From the NCBI GenBank assembly GCA_017502135.1, contig JAFVVP010000005.1, forward strand, positions 1 to 64,000: a DNA stretch of 64,000 nt, read 5' to 3'. The notes below the pieces were generated by a model, which saw nothing but the letters and a program-made list of their open reading frames with translations, made no database searches and was not told the origin of the DNA. Every line of letters begins with the position of its first letter. The first letter of the stretch is position 1. This DNA is from Clostridia bacterium (GTDB lineage Bacteria; Bacillota; Clostridia; Oscillospirales; CAG-272). A program made the translations under genes and the position numbers. Below, piece by piece: positions 1 to 6,847 of the stretch.

Positions 1-70
1 GATAGGTCGGAGGTGTAAGTGCAGTAATGCATTCAGCTGACCGATACTAATAGACCGAGGGCTTGAACTG
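1..70 (+). rRNA. 23S rRNA, 3' end only (partial)
   Basis: The first 70 bases match the universal 3' end of 23S rRNA, including the stretch reading GCTGACCGATACTAAT and the closing GGGCTTGAAC. The rest of the gene lies to the left of the window. The exact 3' end is uncertain by a few bases. No 5S rRNA gene follows; a terminator comes about 75 bases later, so this rrn operon seems to end at 23S or to have lost its 5S. Confidence 0.88.
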
Positions 71-3018
71 CTATGCAGTTCTCTCAAGAATTGTTGTGTT
101 TGCTTTTTCTTCCCCTTCCTATTCAGTTTTCTGTGATCGTCAGAAACGCTACGGATACGTGGCGTTTTTTGTTTTTTGAGTTCGTAGCCTATGCGCGATA
201 ATAGCGCCTTCTCAGTGCGTTTCAGGGCGCTGTCTGCTTTCGTCTGGCTTTTCTTGAAAGTTTCCTCCGGTGCCGACACCGAAAGTTTACTCTTGACAGC
301 GGGCTTGGATTGTGGTATACTCCCATTAGCGATTGCCACGGTGTTTCTGGCGGCTCCCGGTGACGGGTTCGCGCTTATTGCCGTGTCAGTCTCTTTTTTT
401 ACAAAATATTCCGGCGCTAAGTATAGGAAGTCATAAAGAATTAATGTACCGTTTTTTCTTCTTCCAACAACCACTTGGGCTGAATATCCCATTCCACCTA
501 TCTCAAGAAGCACTGTTCCCCTTGCAAAATCGACTATCTTATCTTTTCTCGGATGCGCTAACCCCTCGTTCACCCAATTTGTTGATGCTCTCAGAATTTC
601 GTCCGCATTGTTTGTCGCTCGCAGTTTTTTTCCAAGCAGGTTTCGATCATTGTTATACAGCCATTGCATATAATCAGAGAACGTCATCTCTTTTCTGCTT
701 TGACCATCGATTTGTATTTTATTCTTCCCCACACTGACACCGTCGGGAAATTTTTTCTTTAGGTTTTCTTTTACAGTCGATACCCATTTTTCTTGCGGCA
801 CACCGTCGAGAATGTCTTCCTCTACGATCACTACCGGGCGATTGTCTGTAGTTTTTCCGATGGCCTGTTTAGCATCTCTCTCCCTCTCCGCAAAAACAAC
901 GTCCTTACCGCCGCGGTTCGGCATCTTTTCGCGCCGTTCCTCCGCAGTCATCTTTTGCCGATCGGATACGTCCCGCGCTTCGATCTCGCCGGCAGTGTTG
1001 AAGTATGCCTGCTCGCCGCGCTTTTTGAAATCTTCTGTCCGCTCTCTTGCCCATCTCCTTTCAAAATCAGCGTCAGTTATTTCGGAATACATATCCGCGT
1101 ATTCGCTCTCGTAAACGGCGTCTTCCAGTTCCGTAACAAGATCCCAGTCGCAATCCAACTTTGCGCGGTTAATTTCTCTGAATTTGTTTTTTGCCTCATC
1201 CGGCAGAGCATCCCATAATTCACGGTACTTTTTGTCAGCAGTTTCTTTCGCAGATTCCGCTTCCTTTTTGTACCGATCCGCCCAATACTCCACGCTGGCA
1301 CCGCCGGCAAAGCCTTCGATGCGCTGAATGACGTGCTGGATTTCGTGCAAAAGCGTGCTCTCCGGCGCACGGCGAAGGCTACTTGAGAGAGTGATCACGT
1401 CTCTCGTCGGGTTATAACTGCCGTTTTCGCCCGGCAGAAGATCTGCAAACTCTACCTTCGTATTACGTAGTCCGGGATAATTTTGGAACAGCTCATCATG
1501 CTTTATGAGGTTGGCGAGCGTTGCACTGCCGCCCTCTACACGCTGATTCAGCCGTTCGCGTTCACGTCCCCACGTCTCGGCAAGTTCACGCATTCTTACG
1601 TCTTCCTCTGCGGTGATCGTGCCGTACAGCATCTTCATGATAAGTTCCTGGTATTCCGCATACTCGGGATGATCCGCCATAAACGCCGCATCACCTGCCG
1701 AACGGTACTCCATCCGGCTGTCGTCGATCTCAAAACGCCATTTCCCGTCGGCGCCTTTGAACCAGCCTGTGGACTCAAAAATCGTATCCTCTGCCACACC
1801 TTGACCATCCATCTCTTTAGCGCGGCGAAGCGCTTCCATATCCGCACCGGCGGCATTTATCCCACCGATCGAATACCGCGCCCCGCTCTCCATCTGGAGC
1901 GCACGGCGGGCATCGCTGTTCCAGCCGTCCTCCGTCTCGTACAGTTCCGCATTCTCACGAAGGTATTCTTCCACCGACATCTCTGCCGCATGCGCTGCAC
2001 GGACGATCTCAGACGCCGCATCACCACGCCGCGAGGGCTTTGTCCCCTGCGGCTTTTTAGTTACCTGTGTGCGTTCCCGTTCCTCCAGCGTGTTCACATA
2101 CGACCGAAGATCCGCCGCACTGCCGCCGTTCTGCAGAATAGAACGCAGATCAGACAGAATCCGCTCGTTTTCCCCAGCTGCTCGCGATACCGAATATTTC
2201 TCCTTGACAGCAGAGCCGGTTTGTGATATACTGTTGCTGCCGGGTTCTCCCACTTTCAACGCAGGATTGCGGTTCGCAAATACTGCTACGGGGGAAGCCG
2301 GCATTTTTTTATTCTCATTCAGTTGGATAGAGTACACGTATTCCCCGTCTGTCTTTTTTCGTATGTTAGCGACCAAATCATACACTTGATTGTCAATTTG
2401 TACGGTCTTTACAAAATACTCCCAACCACTTACATTTTTATGCGCTGGTGCCTTTTTTCCCTCCTCTGCTTTTCCGTGATGGTATTCTGCATTTTCAACA
2501 AGTTCAAAAATATTTCCATCTGCGCCGGTGTTTATCTTGGCCTTCCAGCCGCGCAAAGATGATTTTTTGTCGCCATAGACGTTCTTCTGCAAATCTTTCT
2601 CATCAAATTTTGCATAGTACACATCACCGTTAGCGTAGAACTTTGCCGTGCGGCCACTGTATTCAATACGCATGATTCCCATGAAAGTTTCCATGCGTTG
2701 CTTGTACGGCATTTGACGAACTTCCTTACTTGTCTCATAAACCTCAATGCCATCTTCTCGGACACCGCTGATACTAAACTGCGCACCGCCGTCCAGCATG
2801 CTCTTTCCCACGAGGCTTTCTTCCTCCCACAAGGGATCGTAATCGGCATCTCCGTCTTGTGCAAGAGCATCTGCAGCCTTGCGAGCATGCTCGTTCACAG
2901 CCTTCTGCTCGGCGGCAGTTTTTCGGTTTGCATCCGCCTCGGTAAGCGCTTTCGCGTACAAATCTCTCGCTTTCTGCAAAAGAATGCGCTCCTCTGCTTT
3001 TTCGTCGCCCGCCTTCAT
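1..3018 (-). CDS. Mobile-element polyvalent protein, partial, probably a decaying remnant
   Basis: The minus strand is open without a stop from 3087 to position 1 (1,029 codons); the first ATG is at 3018. The content is protein-like from about 3060 to 190. From the N-terminus there is a charged helical part, then a module at about 2650-2300 resembling polyvalent-protein domains near phage nucleases. It is followed by a linker, a module with a HEIQH zincin motif (1333-1347) and a GE(I/V)EARxVSDR-type segment, and a module beginning DILDGVP (796-816). A second linker copy ends it. Short motifs such as QFSIS, KYSVS, RYSIG and KLSVS recur between modules. Such proteins are carried by phages and conjugative elements and are usually much longer. 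No ribosome site precedes 3018, an in-frame stop lies just upstream at 3088-3090, and the frame continues through the rRNA terminator into 23S, so I infer a truncated relic. Domain names are from memory and tentative. Confidence 0.6.
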   Translation of the reverse strand, partial: MKAGDEKAEERILLQKARDLYAKALTEADANRKTAAEQKAVNEHARKAADALAQDGDADYDPLWEEESLVGKSMLDGGAQFSISGVREDGIEVYETSKEVRQMPYKQRMETFMGIMRIEYSGRTAKFYANGDVYYAKFDEKDLQKNVYGDKKSSLRGWKAKINTGADGNIFELVENAEYHHGKAEEGKKAPAHKNVSGWEYFVKTVQIDNQVYDLVANIRKKTDGEYVYSIQLNENKKMPASPVAVFANRNPALKVGEPGSNSISQTGSAVKEKYSVSRAAGENERILSDLRSILQNGGSAADLRSYVNTLEERERTQVTKKPQGTKPSRRGDAASEIVRAAHAAEMSVEEYLRENAELYETEDGWNSDARRALQMESGARYSIGGINAAGADMEALRRAKEMDGQGVAEDTIFESTGWFKGADGKWRFEIDDSRMEYRSAGDAAFMADHPEYAEYQELIMKMLYGTITAEEDVRMRELAETWGRERERLNQRVEGGSATLANLIKHDELFQNYPGLRNTKVEFADLLPGENGSYNPTRDVITLSSSLRRAPESTLLHEIQHVIQRIEGFAGGASVEYWADRYKKEAESAKETADKKYRELWDALPDEAKNKFREINRAKLDCDWDLVTELEDAVYESEYADMYSEITDADFERRWARERTEDFKKRGEQAYFNTAGEIEARDVSDRQKMTAEERREKMPNRGGKDVVFAERERDAKQAIGKTTDNRPVVIVEEDILDGVPQEKWVSTVKENLKKKFPDGVSVGKNKIQIDGQSRKEMTFSDYMQWLYNNDRNLLGKKLRATNNADEILRASTNWVNEGLAHPRKDKIVDFARGTVLLEIGGMGYSAQVVVGRRKNGTLILYDFLYLAPEYFVKKETDTAISANPSPGAARNTVAIANGSIPQSKPAVKSKLSVSAPEETFKKSQTKADSALKRTEKALLSRIGYELKKQKTPRIRSVSDDHRKLNRKGKKKQTQQFLRELHSSSSPRSISIGQLNALLHLHLRPI
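144..177 (+). terminator. rRNA operon terminator
   Basis: A 10-bp stem (AAACGCTACG at 144-153 with CGTGGCGTTT at 158-167, one G-U pair) closes a GATA loop and runs into a T-rich tract to about 177. It is a strong intrinsic terminator for transcription coming from the 23S gene. Confidence 0.85.
293..321 (+). promoter_or_regulatory. Sigma-A-type promoter antisense to the polyvalent ORF, copy 1
   Basis: TTGACA (293-298), a 17-bp spacer and TATACT (316-321). It lies inside the minus-strand reading frame and points at a predicted structured RNA starting near 328. Confidence 0.4.
328..400 (+). ncRNA. Candidate 73-nt structured antisense RNA, copy 1
   Basis: Starting about 7 bases after the -10 box, bases 331-341 pair with 381-391 (10 of 11 positions, one G-U). 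The closing stem encloses CCCG-GTGA-CGGG (356-367), a GNRA-type hairpin, and is followed by a T-rich tract to 400. The layout is that of a small RNA with its own intrinsic terminator. Expression is inferred only. A second copy with the same architecture lies at 2238-2310. Confidence 0.35.
2204..2232 (+). promoter_or_regulatory. Sigma-A-type promoter antisense to the polyvalent ORF, copy 2
   Basis: TTGACA (2204-2209), a 17-bp spacer and TATACT (2227-2232), the same boxes and spacing as at 293-321. On the minus strand these bases encode part of a repeated AVK...SI linker. Confidence 0.4.
2238..2310 (+). ncRNA. Candidate 73-nt structured antisense RNA, copy 2
   Basis: TGCCGGGTTCTCCC (2238-2251) pairs with GGGGGAAGCCGGCA (2290-2303) at 13 of 14 positions, one of them G-U. 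The stem encloses the hairpin TTGCG-GTT-CGCAA (2267-2279) and is followed by seven T. The predicted start coincides with the 5' end of the stem. Length and arrangement match the copy at 328-400, although the paired sequences differ. Confidence 0.35.
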
Positions 3019-3094
3019 AAGCCATGCATCGATCTTGCGGAGGATCTTCGGGATTCTTTTCTTTTGAAAGATCCTAAAAATGTTTAATTACCTA

Positions 3095-3123
3095 TTGACA
3101 ACCGCCTGCCGCCGTGCTATAAT
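3095..3123 (+). promoter_or_regulatory. Promoter of the infC-rpmI-rplT operon
   Basis: TTGACA (3095-3100), a 17-bp spacer and TATAAT (3118-3123), a full sigma-A consensus. It lies immediately outside the mobile-element frame. Confidence 0.85.
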
Positions 3124-3129
3124 ACTATG

Positions 3130-3267
3130 GAAAACGAAGTAGAACTGTTCCGTTCTCACCGTACCGCGCCGCGAGTACGGTCAATAAACAATCACTTTTG
3201 TGCTTGTTATTGTACAGAATGGAGCCGTTTTGCGGCTCTATTTTCTTTTATTGGAGGTGCTTGTCTT
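3130..3267 (+). promoter_or_regulatory. infC leader with attenuator (L20-leader type)
   Basis: The roughly 140-nt leader contains a stem CCGTAC/GTACGG (3159-3180) and an intrinsic-terminator hairpin GAGCCG-TTTTG-CGGCTC (3222-3238) followed by TATTTTCTTTT. In Firmicutes, leaders in this position let ribosomal protein L20 stop transcription of its own operon when free L20 is in excess. The position and the terminator are visible; L20 binding is inferred. Confidence 0.65.
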
Positions 3268-3792
3268 ATAGCAAAGGAACTGTTGATCAATGACCAGATC
3301 AAAATCAAAGAGGCCCGCATGTTGGATGAACAGGGAAACCAACTCGGTATCATGCCCATTGCGGAGGCTCGTGCGTACGCATTCGATCACGGTGTGGATC
3401 TCGTTTTGATCGCGCCGCAGGCGACTCCGCCTGTTTGCCGTGCGATGGACTACGGTAAATACCGCTATGAGTGTGACAAACGTGAAAAAGAGGCAAAAAA
3501 GAAGCAGACTACCGTGGAAATCAAGGAAGTGCAACTTTCTTGCCGTATCGATACGCATGATTTTGAGACGAAGGTCAATCGTGCACTCCGCTTTCTGCAG
3601 GAAGGCAACAAGGTCCGTGTCTGTTTGAAATTCAGAGGGCGTGAGATGGCGCATCAGAGCCTTGGCCAGGAAATCATGGAGCGTTTCGCTGACGCATGCG
3701 CCGAATACGGTAACGTTGATAAGAAACCCACCATGGAAGGCAGACAGGCAATTATGTTTATTGCCCCTATCAAACATACGCCTGCGAAATAA
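3268..3792 (+). CDS. infC: Translation initiation factor IF-3
   Basis: IF-3 binds the 30S subunit, keeps 50S off and checks initiator tRNA-start codon pairing. The 174-residue protein starts AKELLINDQIK after its first codon and has the two-domain IF-3 layout. The N-domain includes EARMLDEQGNQLG and the C-domain includes VRVCLKFRGREMAH. I place the start at an ATA codon at 3268: GGAGGT at 3253-3258 gives 9-base spacing and the IF-3 homology begins there, with no ATG, GTG or TTG nearby in frame. A rare start codon is a known feature of infC and lets IF-3 limit its own translation. It is first in the operon with rpmI and rplT. Confidence 0.95.
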   Translation: MAKELLINDQIKIKEARMLDEQGNQLGIMPIAEARAYAFDHGVDLVLIAPQATPPVCRAMDYGKYRYECDKREKEAKKKQTTVEIKEVQLSCRIDTHDFETKVNRALRFLQEGNKVRVCLKFRGREMAHQSLGQEIMERFADACAEYGNVDKKPTMEGRQAIMFIAPIKHTPAK

Positions 3793-3852
3793 CAGTTCAC
3801 TGTAAGCGGCACGTTTAAGAAATTTAATAACACAATCGAAAGGATAATTACA

Positions 3853-4047
3853 ATGGGAAAGATCAAAACACATAAGGCTTCGGCAAAAAGATTTACTGTA
3901 ACCGGTACCGGTAAGGTAAAAATGTTCCACGATCATCACCGCCACAATCTTGGTGGCAAGACCGCAAAGCAGAAGAGACATCTTCGCGGCAGCCAGATGC
4001 TTTCCGAGGCTATGGCAGCCAACGTTAAGAGACTTATCTGTAAGTAA
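3853..4047 (+). CDS. rpmI: 50S ribosomal protein L35
   Basis: This 64-residue, strongly basic protein starts MGKIKTHKASAKRF and contains the Lys/His-rich GKVKMFHDHHRHNLGGK segment typical of L35. It is a structural protein of the large subunit. It is second in the infC-rpmI-rplT operon, 60 bases behind infC, with an AAAGGA ribosome site. Length and order are as expected for the family. Confidence 0.97.
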   Translation: MGKIKTHKASAKRFTVTGTGKVKMFHDHHRHNLGGKTAKQKRHLRGSQMLSEAMAANVKRLICK

Positions 4048-4115
4048 TAGTGCGTCCAGCGCATTACATGAATTCTCCAATCGTATAATAGAAGTAACGG
4101 AAAGGAAATAAAATT

Positions 4116-4469
4116 ATGGCAAGAGTAAAGGGCGCGCTGATGACGCGCAAAAGAAGAAATAAAGTTCTCAAGGCTGCGAAAGGCTATTGGGGAAGCAAGA
4201 GCAAGCACTTCAAGATGGCCAAGCAGGCCGTAATGAAGAGCGGCAACTACGCTTACATCGGAAGAAAGCAGAAGAAGAGAGACTTCAGAAGACTTTGGAT
4301 CACCCGTATCTCTGCGCAGGCAAAGGTTTGTGGTATGAACTACTCTACCTTTATGAACGGGTTGAAAAAGGCTGGTATCGAACTGAACAGAAAGATGCTT
4401 GCTGAGATCGCTGTTTCTGATAAGGAAGCATTTGCGGCTCTCGCAGAGCAGGCTAAATCTGCACTTTGA
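4116..4469 (+). CDS. rplT: 50S ribosomal protein L20
   Basis: The 117-residue basic protein begins [16 protein letters not shown] and carries the [11 protein letters not shown] and [11 protein letters not shown] segments of L20. It is needed early in assembly of the large subunit and in Firmicutes represses its own operon by binding the infC leader. It is the last gene of the operon and is followed by an intrinsic terminator. Full-length and ordinary. Confidence 0.97.
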   Translation: MARVKGALMTRKRRNKVLKAAKGYWGSKSKHFKMAKQAVMKSGNYAYIGRKQKKRDFRRLWITRISAQAKVCGMNYSTFMNGLKKAGIELNRKMLAEIAVSDKEAFAALAEQAKSAL

Positions 4470-4475
4470 TTGATT

Positions 4476-4500
4476 AAAAACCCGGTTTAACCGGGTTTTT
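4476..4500 (+). terminator. Terminator after rplT
   Basis: AAAAACCCGG, loop TTTAA, CCGGGTTTTT: a perfect 10-bp stem with the T-tract within its 3' arm. It ends 7 bases before the next gene. Confidence 0.85.
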
Positions 4501-4507
4501 ATGATAC

Positions 4508-5371
4508 ATGGTGAAATTTATGATGCAGAAGATAACGGACGTTTGCCCGAAGGCGGAAACGATCACGTCTCGTACAAATCCGCTCGTCGTCGTGTTTTCA
4601 AAACTGTCGCAGTCCAAATATCGGCAGCAGCAGTCTCTTTTCTTGGCTGAGGGAAAAAAACTCTCTCGGGAGGCCGCGGCGCTTTCCGAAATACGGTATA
4701 TTCTTCTGAGAAGCACAGACGGTACGGCGGATAGCGAGATGCTCTCAATTGCTTCCAAAGCGCCTTCCCGTGCGCGGGTGATCGTTCTTCCGCCACAGGT
4801 GTTTGAGAAAATATCGACAGAGAATGCGCCCGAGGGGATTATCACCGTCCTGTCCCCGATCACGCGGCTCCACTCCGTCGTTTCTTCCCCTGATACATCA
4901 GCTTTTGACGCGCTCAAAGGTCAGCGTATCATTGCGGTTGATTCCGTGCAGGATCCGGGTAATCTCGGCACGATCATCCGTACGGCTGCTGCATTCGGCT
5001 ACTCCCGTATTTTGTTAGGCGGTTGCGCCGATATCTATCATCCGAAAACGGTGCGCGCAAGCATGGGTGCTCTTTTCCGTATGTCGATCGATGTATGCAC
5101 TTCGCTTGTCGAGAATCTCTCTGCTTTACAGAAGGGCGGTCGACGCGTTCTTGCGGCGGCGCTGAGCGATAGCAATCTCGTTCTTGGAAAGGATAAGATT
5201 TTGTCTGACGACTGCGTTGTGATCGGCAACGAAGGACATGGCGTCTGCGCGGAAATACTCTCTTTGGCAGACAACGTGATACGTATTCCCATGCGTGATG
5301 GGACGGAATCCCTCAATGCAGCCGGCGCTGCCGCTGTTTTGATGTGGGAATATTACAGAACATTTGACTGA
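4508..5371 (+). CDS. 23S rRNA 2'-O-methyltransferase, TrmH/SpoU family
   Basis: The enzyme transfers a methyl group from S-adenosylmethionine to a ribose 2'-OH of RNA. The N-terminal ~100 residues look like the SpoU substrate-binding domain. The knotted catalytic domain shows all three family motifs: DPGNLGTIIRTAAAFG, VIGNEGHGV and IPM...ESLNAAGAAAV near the C-terminus. At 287 residues it has the usual length. The start could be ATG 4508 or one of the ATGs at 4520/4523; no strong ribosome site separates them. It follows the L20 terminator closely, a common neighbour in Clostridia, and overlaps no other gene. The exact target nucleotide cannot be told. Confidence 0.88.
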   Translation: MVKFMMQKITDVCPKAETITSRTNPLVVVFSKLSQSKYRQQQSLFLAEGKKLSREAAALSEIRYILLRSTDGTADSEMLSIASKAPSRARVIVLPPQVFEKISTENAPEGIITVLSPITRLHSVVSSPDTSAFDALKGQRIIAVDSVQDPGNLGTIIRTAAAFGYSRILLGGCADIYHPKTVRASMGALFRMSIDVCTSLVENLSALQKGGRRVLAAALSDSNLVLGKDKILSDDCVVIGNEGHGVCAEILSLADNVIRIPMRDGTESLNAAGAAAVLMWEYYRTFD

Positions 5372-5390
5372 ATTCTATGGAGGTTGGTGT

Positions 5391-6779
5391 ATGGATAACC
5401 GTATTGCGTGGGTATGGCTTTCTCTTGCTTGCGGCGCGGGTAGCCGTGCACCCGTAAACCTTCTTCGGGTGTTTTCGTCTGCAGAGAATATTTTGAAAGC
5501 AGACAGAAAAACGCTTTCGGAAAAACTTGACAAACCGGACAGGGGGCTTCTTTCGGCTCTCAGCAATAAAGATACGTCCGAGGCGCAGATGATCCTTCAA
5601 CGGTGCGATGAAAATAACGTTTTGGTACTGACTCCTGCCGATCCGCGCTATCCGCGTGCTCTCTATCAATTAAGAGATGCACCGTGCGTGCTTTATGCAA
5701 TCGGTTATCTTCCCGATTTTGAGAAGAATTGCTGTTGTGCCGTCGTGGGTACACGCAAGATGTCCGATTATGGAAAAGGGATGGCGTACAGTATCGGCCG
5801 CGGTCTCGGTGCCGGCGGAGCTGTGCTCGTAAGCGGACTGGCACTCGGCGTCGACGGTATGGCGATGGCAGGTGCCTTGAGTGCCGGCGGTACGACGGTC
5901 GGTGTTCTCGGGTGCGGTATTGATATCGTATATCCGGGCGAGCACAAAGAGCTGTTTTCCCGTGTCATTAAAACGGGCGCCATCATTACGGAATACCCGC
6001 CGGGCACGCCGCCCAGCGGTCGTAATTTCCCTATAAGAAACCGTATTATCAGCGGCCTTTCCGATGCGGTTGTTATCGTGGAAGGTGATCTTAGAAGCGG
6101 CGCTCTCATAACTGCACGGCACGCACTCTATCAGGGCAGAGAACTGTATGCGGTCCCCGGTAGAATCGGTGATGCCGGTGCCGCAGGAACGAATCTTCTT
6201 ATTAAGACGGGCGCGCAGGCGATAACCGATGCTGTAGACGTTTTGAAGAATTATGAATTCATCTATCCTCATTCTGTGCGCGTTAAGGCAGCAGAAACCG
6301 CGATGGAAGGAAAAGCCACGCCGGAGGATGTAACGGACGTTGCCGTTCGAATGAATGTCTCAACGCCCGACGGGCCAAAATACTACGGACAGGGCAATTA
6401 CGGCGGAAAAAAAGGTACAACTGTCCCTCGGGAAACTCCGAGACGTACGGCCAAACCGAAAAAAGAGAAAAATCTGCCGTCAAAGAAGGTGCTCGCGCGT
6501 TTTGATGAGCACAAAGCAGAAGCCAAACGGAATATGATCCCTGCAAATCCCGTTGCCTTTGATCTGCTCGACGACAGTGCAAAAAACGTATACGCCGCCA
6601 TGACTGCGGATGCCCCGTGCCTTGCTGACGATATTCGCGTGGAGGGACTCTCCTTCCCAGATATCCTTACTGCGCTGACACTATTAGAACTTTGCGGTGC
6701 GGTAGAATGTACGGCCGGCAATTATTACGTCAAACGGAGTCTCACCGAAATCTCGGGTGCCGACTCCGAAAAAGAGTAA
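5391..6779 (+). CDS. dprA: DNA-processing protein DprA (DNA uptake)
   Basis: DprA protects incoming single-stranded DNA during transformation and loads RecA on it. After an N-terminal helical part, the Rossmann-like domain is clear: VVGTRKMSDYG, VSGLALGVDGMA, GVLGCGIDIVYP, ITEYPPGTPP, FPIRNRIISGLSDAVVIVEG and GALITARHAL. The start is ATG 5391 with GGAGG in front. At 462 residues it is longer than most DprA proteins. A Lys-rich, low-complexity linker at about residues 300-390 separates the Rossmann fold from a C-terminal winged-helix-like segment (ADDIRVEGLSFPDILTALT). Downstream topA is the standard neighbour. Competence itself cannot be inferred from this gene alone. Confidence 0.93.
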   Translation: MDNRIAWVWLSLACGAGSRAPVNLLRVFSSAENILKADRKTLSEKLDKPDRGLLSALSNKDTSEAQMILQRCDENNVLVLTPADPRYPRALYQLRDAPCVLYAIGYLPDFEKNCCCAVVGTRKMSDYGKGMAYSIGRGLGAGGAVLVSGLALGVDGMAMAGALSAGGTTVGVLGCGIDIVYPGEHKELFSRVIKTGAIITEYPPGTPPSGRNFPIRNRIISGLSDAVVIVEGDLRSGALITARHALYQGRELYAVPGRIGDAGAAGTNLLIKTGAQAITDAVDVLKNYEFIYPHSVRVKAAETAMEGKATPEDVTDVAVRMNVSTPDGPKYYGQGNYGGKKGTTVPRETPRRTAKPKKEKNLPSKKVLARFDEHKAEAKRNMIPANPVAFDLLDDSAKNVYAAMTADAPCLADDIRVEGLSFPDILTALTLLELCGAVECTAGNYYVKRSLTEISGADSEKE

Positions 6780-6814
6780 TTTAAAAATTCGGCGCATAGC
6801 GCCTCGCTATATCG

Positions 6815-6847
6815 AAGGGAGGATGTCTGGTCTCAGACAGCCGCTGT
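6815..6847 (+). promoter_or_regulatory. Unusual topA translation start: hairpin between Shine-Dalgarno and ATG
   Basis: The only good ribosome site, AAGGGAGG (6815-6822), lies 25 bases before the topA ATG. Between them is a perfect hairpin TGTCTG-GTCT-CAGACA (6824-6839). Folding it out leaves an effective spacing of about 9 bases. Confidence 0.5.

Noticed and set aside
191..2562. Several plus-strand frames of 80-250 codons
   Set aside because: They lie opposite the minus-strand polyvalent frame, which has clear protein motifs; their own translations are Cys/Phe/Arg-rich without any domain.
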